Below, one piece after another: positions 47,261 to 55,079 of a DNA stretch of 64,000 nucleotides (positions within the stretch are counted from its first letter, which is position 1; the number at the start of each line of letters is the position of its first letter). This DNA is from Candidatus Pelagibacter communis. Lineage in GTDB: Bacteria; Pseudomonadota; Alphaproteobacteria; Pelagibacterales; Pelagibacteraceae. The notes beneath the pieces are model-generated. The model had not been told where the DNA came from, ran no database searches, and worked only from the letters and a program-made list of their open reading frames with translations. The stretch is from positions 1-64,000 of the forward strand of contig NZ_CVSS01000008.1 in assembly GCF_001180185.1 (NCBI RefSeq). The letters run 5' to 3'. The position numbers and the translations under genes are program-made.

Positions 47261-48448
47261 ATGAAACCAAAGAAAAAAATTGTTCTGGCTTATTCTGGAG
47301 GCCTCGATACTTCTATAATTTTAAAATGGCTACAAGAAAATTATAATGCAGAAGTTATTTGTTACACTGCAGATATAGGTCAAAAAATTGATAGAAAAAA
47401 AATAACTTCTAATGCAAAAAAATTTGGTGTTAAAAAAATTATAATTCAAGATTTAAAAGATAAATTTGTTAAAGATTATGTTTACCCTATGATAAGAGGG
47501 CATGCAATTTATGAGGGATTTTATTTACTAGGAACTTCAATTGCTCGGCCGCTCATTGCTAAAAATCAAATTAAAATAGCAAAAAAATTTAAAGCGTATG
47601 CTGTTTCACATGGAGCGACAGGAAAAGGGAACGATCAGATAAGATTTGAGCTTGGTTATCATTATTTTGGGCCTAAAATAAAAGTTATAGCACCTTGGAG
47701 AATTTGGAATTTAAAATCTAGAACTGATTTAATAAATTATGCAAAAAAACATAAAATAGAAATTCCTAAAGACAAAAAAGGTGCTCCACCTTTCTCAGTA
47801 GATGATAATTTATTTCATACTTCAACAGAAGGAAAAGTCTTAGAGAACCCAAGAAATTCAGCTCCAGAGTTTATTTTTCAAAGAACTAATTCTCCTGAAA
47901 AAGCTCCAAGTAAACCATCCTTTGTTACAATTAATTTTAAAAAAGGAGACCCTTTTGCAATCAACGGAAAAAAAATGTCTCCTTCAAAACTATTAGAGAA
48001 ACTTAATAATATTGCTGGAAAAAATGGGATAGGAAGAGTCGATTTAGTTGAAAATAGATTTATAGGAATAAAATCTAGAGGTGTATATGAAACACCAGGA
48101 GGAACTTTATTAATCCATGCACAGAGAGCAATTGAATCTGTAACTTTAGATAAAGAAACTATGCATAAAAAAGATCAGATAATGCCTAGATATGCTGAGC
48201 TTATTTATAATGGATATTGGTATTCTAAAGAAAGATCTAATCTTCAAAAAGTTGTGGACCTCAAAAAAAGCAAAGTTAACGGATCAGTGAAACTTAAACT
48301 TTATAAAGGAAACATAATAACAGAGTCTAGACGGACAAATAGCTTGGCATATTCAATGAAAAAAGTTTCGTTTGAAGAAAATAAATCTTTCAAAAAATCT
48401 AGTGTTGAAAGATTTATTAATTATCACAAAAAAAGATTACGATCATAA
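47261..48448 (+). CDS. argG: Argininosuccinate synthase
   Basis: ATP-dependent joining of citrulline and aspartate in arginine synthesis. The 395-residue protein starts KKKIVLAYSGGLDTSIILKW, with the PP-loop near 8-17, and continues with the citrulline/aspartate segment SHGATGKGNDQIRFELG near 120-136. I use the ATG at 47261, three bases after the IalB-like stop; an in-frame TTG precedes it directly. Confidence 0.97.
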   Translation: MKPKKKIVLAYSGGLDTSIILKWLQENYNAEVICYTADIGQKIDRKKITSNAKKFGVKKIIIQDLKDKFVKDYVYPMIRGHAIYEGFYLLGTSIARPLIAKNQIKIAKKFKAYAVSHGATGKGNDQIRFELGYHYFGPKIKVIAPWRIWNLKSRTDLINYAKKHKIEIPKDKKGAPPFSVDDNLFHTSTEGKVLENPRNSAPEFIFQRTNSPEKAPSKPSFVTINFKKGDPFAINGKKMSPSKLLEKLNNIAGKNGIGRVDLVENRFIGIKSRGVYETPGGTLLIHAQRAIESVTLDKETMHKKDQIMPRYAELIYNGYWYSKERSNLQKVVDLKKSKVNGSVKLKLYKGNIITESRRTNSLAYSMKKVSFEENKSFKKSSVERFINYHKKRLRS

Positions 48449-48454
48449 ATCACT

Positions 48455-49594
48455 ATGAAATTTGAAAATTCAAGGGCAAAGGCTATTGAGAAATTAAATG
48501 AGTTTGTAGAAAAAAATTTATCTGAATATTCAAAGTTAAGAAATTTTGATTTTGGACCAGAAAAGAGATCAAATGTTTCTTGTTTGTCTCCTTACATCAC
48601 CCATGGGATAATTAATGAACAAGAAATAATTCAAAAATCACTAAACAAATTTTCTTTTTCAAAAAACGAAAAGTTTATTCAAGAAGTTTTATGGCGAACT
48701 TATTGGAAAGGTTGGTTAGAGTTGAGACCAAATGTTTGGACAGATTATCTTGTTGAATTAAACAAAATAAAAAATGAATTTAAAAATAATCAAAATTATT
48801 TTTCTGCGATAGAAGGAAAAACTAAGATAGAGTGTTTTAATGAGTGGGTAAAAGAACTAAAAGAGAATAATTATTTACATAATCACACCAGAATGTGGTT
48901 TGCCAGTATTTGGATTTTTACTTTAGAATTACCTTGGCAATTGGGTGCAGAATTTTTTCTGCAACATCTTTATGATGGGGATGCTGCATCAAATACTCTT
49001 GGTTGGCGATGGGTTGCTGGAGTTCAAACTCAAGGGAAACATTACCTTGCAAGTGAATGGAATATTAAAAAATTCACTAACAATAGATTTCAAAATATAA
49101 AATTAAATGAAAATGCTCCTCCAAAAGTATCTGAAAAATCTTATCAAATAATTAAACAGAATTTCAATAACCCGCAAAAAATTGAGAATAAGAATCTTTT
49201 AATTTTTGAAAATAATCTCTCGTTTGAAATCACTGACTTTAAAGATAACAACTTTAAAAAAATTTATCTAGTTTCTAATAAAAATGAAAATAGAGTAATA
49301 AAACTCAGTGAAAAGTTAGTGAAATTTAAATCTCATTTAATAGAAGACCAAGAACAAAGATTAAAAAATCAATCTATTGATTGTCAAATTATAGATATAA
49401 GTGAATTAACAAATATTGAAAATTGTTATGGTTTATATCCAACGGTAGGTGAAAATTTAGATTTTTTAAATTCGAATAATTTAAAGATAGATTTTTTATA
49501 TAGAAATCTTGATCAATTGGCTTGGCAATACTGCAATAAAGGATTTTTTAATTTTAAAAATTATATTCCCAAAATAGTCTCGACTTTTAACTAA
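48455..49594 (+). CDS. Photolyase/cryptochrome-like flavoprotein with FAD domain at the N-terminus
   Basis: 379 residues. Residues about 1-205 match the helical FAD-binding domain of photolyases: CLSPYITHGIINEQEII near 44-60, FIQEVLWRTYWKGWLELR near 77-94, NYLHNHTRMWFASIW near 140-154, and DGDAASNTLGWRWVAGVQTQGK near 173-194. The normal N-terminal antenna-binding alpha/beta domain is absent. Instead, about 150 residues follow that look like an alternating beta/alpha domain (KKIYLVSNKNENRV, IDCQIIDIS, YGLYPTVGENLDFL). This is the reverse of the usual domain order. Whether it repairs DNA or senses light is unknown. It follows argG by six bases. Confidence 0.8.
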   Translation: MKFENSRAKAIEKLNEFVEKNLSEYSKLRNFDFGPEKRSNVSCLSPYITHGIINEQEIIQKSLNKFSFSKNEKFIQEVLWRTYWKGWLELRPNVWTDYLVELNKIKNEFKNNQNYFSAIEGKTKIECFNEWVKELKENNYLHNHTRMWFASIWIFTLELPWQLGAEFFLQHLYDGDAASNTLGWRWVAGVQTQGKHYLASEWNIKKFTNNRFQNIKLNENAPPKVSEKSYQIIKQNFNNPQKIENKNLLIFENNLSFEITDFKDNNFKKIYLVSNKNENRVIKLSEKLVKFKSHLIEDQEQRLKNQSIDCQIIDISELTNIENCYGLYPTVGENLDFLNSNNLKIDFLYRNLDQLAWQYCNKGFFNFKNYIPKIVSTFN

Positions 49595-49812
49595 AACCAA
49601 CGAACCATCCCAATAATTCCAGCTGTTGCATAAAAAAATTGTAATAACAAAATTCCTTTATGACCACCCCTATAAGCCCAAATTCCAATTAAAATAGCTG
49701 ACAAAAGCAATAGACAAAAACCAAAAAATTCTATTCCTATATTTAAAGCAACAAACAAGGAATATAATATTGCAGTTATAACCCCTGCCCATTCAAAGAT
49801 CTTATTATTCAT
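49591..49812 (-). CDS. Small membrane protein with three hydrophobic segments
   Basis: 73 residues, almost entirely hydrophobic, with segments at about 6-24, 27-45 and 52-71 and a short AYRGGHKG loop. I do not recognise a family with certainty; the pattern is reminiscent of small PnuC-like or CBU_0592-like membrane proteins. It is encoded immediately after, and overlapping by four bases, the glutamine amidotransferase gene, and it is convergent with the photolyase-like gene (four-base overlap of ends). Confidence 0.65.
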   Translation of the reverse strand: MNNKIFEWAGVITAILYSLFVALNIGIEFFGFCLLLLSAILIGIWAYRGGHKGILLLQFFYATAGIIGMVRWF

Positions 49813-50528
49813 AAAAGTTTTTTAAAATTATCATAAAGGATTGTAGAATAGTTATTCATATCTTTCATGTTATCTTTTGCAGATTGGTCAAACTTTTCTA
49901 ATGCACCATTACCAAGCTGATCCTCTAAAGCTTTTTTGTATTCCGGTACACATCCCCACTCATTGACTGTGGTGTCTTTAATTTCTATATGAAATTGAAT
50001 TCCATAAGCATGGTTTTGATATTTAAAGATTTGATACTTGGTAATTGGAGAAGAGGCTAATAAAGTTACATCTTTATTATTTTCAATACCTTGAACCTCA
50101 TAAGAGTGCCATTGTAAACTTTTAATCGTATTAGGAAATTTTGAAAATAATTTATCTTCGTCTTTTTCATTAGAGAAATTAATATCCATAATTCCTATTT
50201 CTGCTGGTTTAGATTTAACTACTTTTCCACCAATCACTTCTCCTAAAAGCTGACAACCTAAACAAAAACCTAAATAGGGTTTTTTTAAATTAACAACAAA
50301 TTCTTTAATTGCTTTCTTTTCTTCTATTAACCAAGGATATTCTTGTTCCATATAGGTATCCATTGGACCCCCCATGCAAAACATTCCATCAAATTTACTT
50401 AAATCATCTGGTATTTTTTTACCTTCATCTAACTGAATGGTAGTTAAATTTAATCCATCAGTTAGCATAAGGTCTTTTATATAACCAGGATCTTCAATTT
50501 TTATGTGTTGTAAAATAATAATGTTCAA
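49809..50528 (-). CDS. Class I glutamine amidotransferase
   Basis: Stand-alone GATase1 domain, 239 residues. The oxyanion MGGPMDTYMEQEYPWL segment is near 52-67, the nucleophile cysteine in GFCLGCQLLGE near 91-101 and the catalytic His-x-Glu in YGIQFHIEI near 178-186. Similar proteins hydrolyse glutamine or gamma-glutamyl compounds; no synthetase partner is adjacent, so the acceptor is unknown. The start is a TTG at 50528 (MNIIILQHI); no better in-frame ATG exists near the family start. Confidence 0.88.
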   Translation of the reverse strand: MNIIILQHIKIEDPGYIKDLMLTDGLNLTTIQLDEGKKIPDDLSKFDGMFCMGGPMDTYMEQEYPWLIEEKKAIKEFVVNLKKPYLGFCLGCQLLGEVIGGKVVKSKPAEIGIMDINFSNEKDEDKLFSKFPNTIKSLQWHSYEVQGIENNKDVTLLASSPITKYQIFKYQNHAYGIQFHIEIKDTTVNEWGCVPEYKKALEDQLGNGALEKFDQSAKDNMKDMNNYSTILYDNFKKLL

Positions 50529-50608
50529 TACTTTTTATTTTAACTTATATAAATTTTTTAAACAATAATTTACTGGTCTAATTAAAAGTTGAAAGTTTTT
50601 TTTAAAAT

Positions 50609-51298
50609 CTATCTTGCTAGTTTTATAAAAATATCACCCATACCAGCATCTAAATTTTCTAAAGGTGTATTATTTCTTAGTTCACAATATCTACCAGTAA
50701 CTTGGTGACTTTTGACCAAGTCTATTTCATTTTTTTCACAATTTTTCCCATTGTGCAATAAACCTATTACAATTCGACCATTTAGACTATAAACCTCTGA
50801 TTTATTTATTTTTTCACCATCACAAAAATAATCTTTGTTTACTCTATTAGGAAAATCTTTTTTAGCACAAGGATTCTTTATTGTTAAAACATAAAATTCT
50901 TTGAAACCATCTTCAAATTTATATTCTATTTTTTGAGCCTCAGAATACTTCATAAGATCACATGAACATGGAACACAGCATCTATAATAGTTTCCACAGA
51001 TTTTTTTGTTTGTTTTACTTTCTTTAATAAATAAAAATTCTGATTCACTGTTTGGATCGATCAGGGATCCAGAAACTGCACAATATAATTTATTAAATTC
51101 AATAAAGTCTTTATAGGTAATTTTTTTATCTATAATATATTTAAAAAATTTTGGTCCTGCGGCATTTCTATTTTTATCTGGGAATATTCTCGACCAATCG
51201 GTAATTAGCTCTTTGTGATAGTTTTTTTCCTCAGCAAACGATTTAAGTTGAAATAATATTACGAACACAATCAAAGATATATTAAATGTTTTTTTCAA
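50609..51298 (-). CDS. Cysteine-rich secreted protein of unknown function
   Basis: 229 residues with a signal peptide (about 1-22, ending near LKSFA). The mature protein has about 11 cysteines, concentrated in KICGNYYRCCVPCSCDLMKY near 93-112 and later in NPCAKKDF, DYFCDGEK, KNCEKNE and GRYCELRN, suggesting multiple disulfides or metal binding in the periplasm. No family is recognised. The start is a TTG (MKKTFNISL) that overlaps the stop of the FG-GAP gene as TTGA, so it is translationally coupled to that gene. Confidence 0.7.
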   Translation of the reverse strand: MKKTFNISLIVFVILFQLKSFAEEKNYHKELITDWSRIFPDKNRNAAGPKFFKYIIDKKITYKDFIEFNKLYCAVSGSLIDPNSESEFLFIKESKTNKKICGNYYRCCVPCSCDLMKYSEAQKIEYKFEDGFKEFYVLTIKNPCAKKDFPNRVNKDYFCDGEKINKSEVYSLNGRIVIGLLHNGKNCEKNEIDLVKSHQVTGRYCELRNNTPLENLDAGMGDIFIKLAR

Positions 51299-52740
51299 TT
51301 TTGTTTTACAGTAATTGTTTGGTTTAACTTGCTAATATCAATTAATTTTATACTTCCATTTGTCCATCTAACCTCCACTTTAAAATTTTTTTCATTTTTT
51401 CTAATTCCATAATGTGCCACAGGCTCCATTTGACATAGGTAACCAGATCCTGCGTCAATAGTTTTTGAGTGTTTTCTCTGATCGGTTATTAATGTTACTG
51501 TAGCTCCTCTTGCTGGAGCACCATGTTTGTTAAGTGGTTTAATTCTTAAATATTTATTTTCTTTTTTAACTATCGCCTTGTACAAAGTTAATGTTTGTTC
51601 TTTACTTTCACCTCTAGAAACTAATAATTCTAAAATTCCATCATTATCTATATCTGCAACAGCTGCTCCAGTTCCGTAACCATCAGCTTCGAGTCCTACC
51701 TGGAAATCTATTTGTTCAAATTTACCATTATCTTTTATTCGAAATAATTTATTTGGTTCTGCAATATTGTTCATGAAAACTTCATCAAATCCATCGTTAT
51801 CAAAATCTGCAGAAATAATTGTTCTTATCCTAGAGGGTTGGTCAAAATCTTTATTGCCAATATCTTTAAATTCATTATTTTCTAATACATAGGCTCTATG
51901 GTAACCACGCCAATTTCCACTCAAGATATCTAATCTACCACGATAATATATGTCAGATAAAGCTGTGCCTCTACCATTTTGGATAACATCATCTACTCTA
52001 TAATTAAAAGCTACGTCTTCAAAATTTCCATTATTATTCTTAAAAAGAAAATTTGCTCCTCTTTCATTTGCTGCAAAAATATCTGCTTTTGTTGTTAGAA
52101 TATGTCCCGACACTACTGCTCTTCCACCAGTAATGTTATCAATATTTAAATTCTTAGCTTGATCTTTTATTGTCTCGTTTTCAATCTCATAAAATCTTGT
52201 TGGTCCACCGTAGTTAGCAACATAAATACCATATTCACCGTTTCCCTTTCTATCTACACAAACTACAGATCTTCCTGCTGTTAAATTTAGATTTTCCATA
52301 TTTTTCTCTAATTCAAATAAATCAAAATAATTATTGTTTTTAAAATCTAGCAATCTATCCGAATATTTTTTAACACCACTATATGTATCAGTGTTTAAAA
52401 AATAAATTTCTTCAAAACCATCTTTATCAATATCGCAAGAAGCAACTCCTATGGTTTTCTTTGAAGTATCTGAAAAAATTTTTTGTTGGTTTAAATCCTT
52501 TAATTTTCCATCCTGAAAAGCTAGAGCTAAATTTGGAAAGCCAAAACCTGTAACCAAAAACTCATAATTACCATCCATATTAAAATCTGTTACAGAAATA
52601 CCGTAGCTAAGTCTTTTCTTATTATTCTCAATAATTTTTGATAAATCCTCAAAAAATTCTGCACGAACATTATTTGAGAGAATTACAAATAAAAATAAAA
52701 TTAAATATTTATAAAAATTTTTTACTTTTTTGATGAACAT
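51295..52740 (-). CDS. Secreted FG-GAP/VCBS-repeat protein with C-terminal ASPIC/UnbV domain
   Basis: Exported beta-propeller-like protein. Calcium-type repeats are visible as D-x-N/D-x-D-G blocks: DFNMDGNYEFLV, DIDKDGFEEIYF, DFDNDGFDEVFM, DIDNDGILELLV. The last about 90 residues form an ASPIC/UnbV domain (HGAPARGATVTLI, SGYLCQMEPVAHYGI, VEVRWTNGS). I chose the ATG at 52740 (MFIKKVKNFYKYL), which gives a standard signal peptide cleaved near NNVRA. An ATG 54 bases upstream would put a hydrophilic stretch before it. The start lies inside the 3' end of the DUF2256 gene. Confidence 0.85.
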   Translation of the reverse strand: MFIKKVKNFYKYLILFLFVILSNNVRAEFFEDLSKIIENNKKRLSYGISVTDFNMDGNYEFLVTGFGFPNLALAFQDGKLKDLNQQKIFSDTSKKTIGVASCDIDKDGFEEIYFLNTDTYSGVKKYSDRLLDFKNNNYFDLFELEKNMENLNLTAGRSVVCVDRKGNGEYGIYVANYGGPTRFYEIENETIKDQAKNLNIDNITGGRAVVSGHILTTKADIFAANERGANFLFKNNNGNFEDVAFNYRVDDVIQNGRGTALSDIYYRGRLDILSGNWRGYHRAYVLENNEFKDIGNKDFDQPSRIRTIISADFDNDGFDEVFMNNIAEPNKLFRIKDNGKFEQIDFQVGLEADGYGTGAAVADIDNDGILELLVSRGESKEQTLTLYKAIVKKENKYLRIKPLNKHGAPARGATVTLITDQRKHSKTIDAGSGYLCQMEPVAHYGIRKNEKNFKVEVRWTNGSIKLIDISKLNQTITVKQN

Positions 52741-52850
52741 TTTTTTGAACAATATTTGACTTTTTCCCAATTTAATCTCCATTTTTTTCGCCAAACAAAA
52801 GGTCTTTTACAAACAAAACAAATTTTTGAAGGAAGATTTTCTTTTTTCAC
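52722..52850 (-). CDS. DUF2256 family small zinc-finger-like protein
   Basis: A 42-codon gene easily missed by length filters. The translation from GTG at 52850 is MKKENLPSKICFVCKRPFVW, then RKKWRLNWEKVKYCSKKCSS and two lysines. The CxxC-RPF-WRKKW-W-VKYCSxxC pattern is the DUF2256 signature: four cysteines in two CxxC / CxxxC pairs probably bind zinc. The GTG overlaps the stop of the upstream photolyase-like gene (TAGTG) and its 3' end overlaps the next gene by 19 bases in another frame. The function of the family is unknown. Confidence 0.85.
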   Translation of the reverse strand: MKKENLPSKICFVCKRPFVWRKKWRLNWEKVKYCSKKCSSKK

Positions 52851-54340
52851 TAGATTGTATTTTGTTTAATAAATTTATCTGCAGCTGACAAAATCATTTT
52901 TTTTCTTTCAGTTTTCATTTTATCGAAAATTCTGACCATCATTGAAAGTCTAGGATTTTTTAAAAAAAAATTTCTATTTCGATCAATAAATCTCCAATAA
53001 AGACCATCCATAGTGTTACACCACTCACCTTTTTTAAAATCCATCATTTTCATAAAGTAACTTGATCCACAAATATAAGGTTTGGTTGCAAATATTCCTC
53101 CATCACTAAATAATCCCATACCATAAACATTGGGCACCATTACCCAATCTGAGGAGTCTACAAACATTTCCATGAACCATTTGTAGACTATGGTAGGTTT
53201 TATTTCACAAAGATTCATTATGTTAGATAAAATCATTAATCTTTCAATGTGATGAGACCATCCATGGTTTAAAGCATTTTTAATTGCATAATCAAGCGGA
53301 GGTAAACCGGTTGTGCCTTCATACCAAGATTTTTTCATTTTTCTATTTTGTTTGAAGAAGTTTCTGGTTTCCATTTCATTTGAATAACCTTGATAAATTC
53401 CTCTCATGAACTCTCTCCAACCAATTACCTGACGTATGTAACCTTCTAATGAATTTAATCTTATCTTTTTACTTTTATGGAATTCTAAAACTTTTTTAAT
53501 AATAAATTCTGGAGTAATTAAACCTAAATTAATATATGGACTTAATGCACTATGAAATAAAACATTATCTTTTTGATCAACAGCATCTTCATAATCACCA
53601 AATAAATTTGATTTTTCTTTAATGAAAAAATTTAAAAGCTTTACAACATCATTATATTCAGTAGCGAACCAAAAATTTTCAGTTTTACCTGGATGATCTT
53701 TGAATAATTTTTCAATAATTGGTTTTAACTTTTTTGTATGATTAGTTTCATTTATTTTTGGAAACTTTGGAACAGAAATATTTTTTGGTAATTTATTTCT
53801 ATTATCTTCATCAAAGCTCCATTTACCTCCAATTGGGTTTCCGTCTGAACCCATCAATATTCCTGATTTTTTTCTAACATCCTTGTAAAAAGTTGCCATG
53901 AAAGGTTTTTTTGATTTGGAGAGATATTGTTTAAATTCCTCTCTTGAGTTTAAAAACATTGGAGTTTGAATAATATTCCATTTTATTTTTTCCTTTTTAA
54001 AAAATTGATTAATTTTTTTTTCAAAAAATTTATCTTCAACTTCAAAGCTTGAAATCTCTTTTATTTTCTTGGAATTAATTATTTTTTGCAATTTTTTTAA
54101 ATAATCATACTTAAATTCTTTATCCTCAATTTTTATATATTCTAATTTAAATTTATCTTTTTTAAGAGTATCTGCATGTGAGCGCATTGAGGATAAAAAA
54201 AGAAGTATTTTTTGTTTATGGTGTTTTTCATAAGTGCATAACTTGTAATCTTCGGCCATAAAAAATAGGTGGTCTTTTTTGAAGCGGTCCAAGTATTTTG
54301 ATGGAAATAATTGATTACCCAGTATAAAAAATAACTTCAT
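52850..54340 (-). CDS. Cryptochrome/photolyase-family protein (PhrB/FeS-BCP-related)
   Basis: 496 residues. The N-terminal DPRP-type alpha/beta domain (LFFILGNQLFPSKYL at 3-17, then MAEDYKLCTYEKHHKQK near 28-44) is followed by a FAD-binding helical domain: HSALSPYINLGLITPEFII near 264-282, VIGWREFMRGIYQGY near 303-317, NHGWSHHIERLMILSN near 364-379, PNVYGMGLFSDGG near 408-420. This is the architecture of prokaryotic (6-4) photolyases. The Cys set that holds their 4Fe-4S cluster appears missing: only isolated cysteines remain (NLCEIKP, YICGSS, GEWCNT) and the YCxxC...DACPF segment is shortened. The next gene is the DUF2256 micro-gene. Confidence 0.87.
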   Translation of the reverse strand: MKLFFILGNQLFPSKYLDRFKKDHLFFMAEDYKLCTYEKHHKQKILLFLSSMRSHADTLKKDKFKLEYIKIEDKEFKYDYLKKLQKIINSKKIKEISSFEVEDKFFEKKINQFFKKEKIKWNIIQTPMFLNSREEFKQYLSKSKKPFMATFYKDVRKKSGILMGSDGNPIGGKWSFDEDNRNKLPKNISVPKFPKINETNHTKKLKPIIEKLFKDHPGKTENFWFATEYNDVVKLLNFFIKEKSNLFGDYEDAVDQKDNVLFHSALSPYINLGLITPEFIIKKVLEFHKSKKIRLNSLEGYIRQVIGWREFMRGIYQGYSNEMETRNFFKQNRKMKKSWYEGTTGLPPLDYAIKNALNHGWSHHIERLMILSNIMNLCEIKPTIVYKWFMEMFVDSSDWVMVPNVYGMGLFSDGGIFATKPYICGSSYFMKMMDFKKGEWCNTMDGLYWRFIDRNRNFFLKNPRLSMMVRIFDKMKTERKKMILSAADKFIKQNTI

Positions 54341-54367
54341 AGTTAAATATAACGAATAAAATTTTTT

Positions 54368-55078
54368 ATGTCAGAAAAATATCTTATTTTTGGTGCGACA
54401 GGTTCAATCGGATCTAGCTTAGCTGAACAATTAGTAAACCTAGGAAATTCTGTTCATTTAGTTGGAAGAAATGAAAATGAAACAAAAAGCATTTCTGAAA
54501 AACTTGGTTGTGCTTTTACCATTGCTGATGTTTTAGAAGATGGATTTATAGAAAAAGTTAAAAATGACATTTCAGATATAAAAGGGGTTGCTTATTGTGT
54601 TGGTTCAATAGATTTAAAACCTCTGAGAATGGTTAATGAAAATGATTTTAATAAATGCATGAAATTAAATCTCTATTCGGCAGTTGAAGTTATTAAAGGT
54701 TATCAAGAAAGTTTAAAAAAAAATAAGGGTTCAGTAGTTTTATTCTCTACAGTAGCAGCACAAAGAGGATTTACTAATCATGCGATAATTGCTTCAGCTA
54801 AAGCTGCTGTTGAGGGATTAACTGTTTCATTGGCAGCTGAATTTGCTCCAAATATTAGAGTTAATTGTATTGCACCAAGTTTAACTAATTCAAAGATTGC
54901 GGAACCAATGTTGAAAAACAAAGCATTAGCGGATGGAATAGCAAAAGCTCATCCTTTAAAAAGATTGGGCGAAGGAAAAGACTCAGCTTCTCTTGCAAAA
55001 TTTCTCATTACTGATGATAGTTCATGGGTTACTGGCCAGATTATTGCCGTCGATGGTGGTAGATCAAAACTTTCTTAA
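54368..55078 (+). CDS. Short-chain dehydrogenase/reductase, catalytic Tyr not conserved
   Basis: Rossmann-fold SDR, 236 residues. The cofactor loop GATGSIGSSLAEQL is at 8-21, the catalytic-Ser region VVLFSTVAAQRGF near 127-139, and the lysine region NHAIIASAKAAVEGL near 141-155, with VDGGRSKLS at the end. The normal YxxxK pair reads IxxxK, so the catalytic tyrosine is replaced by isoleucine. That leaves either an atypical SDR with another proton donor or a non-reductase role. It is divergent from the PhrB-like gene. Confidence 0.88.
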   Translation: MSEKYLIFGATGSIGSSLAEQLVNLGNSVHLVGRNENETKSISEKLGCAFTIADVLEDGFIEKVKNDISDIKGVAYCVGSIDLKPLRMVNENDFNKCMKLNLYSAVEVIKGYQESLKKNKGSVVLFSTVAAQRGFTNHAIIASAKAAVEGLTVSLAAEFAPNIRVNCIAPSLTNSKIAEPMLKNKALADGIAKAHPLKRLGEGKDSASLAKFLITDDSSWVTGQIIAVDGGRSKLS

Positions 55079-55079
55079 A

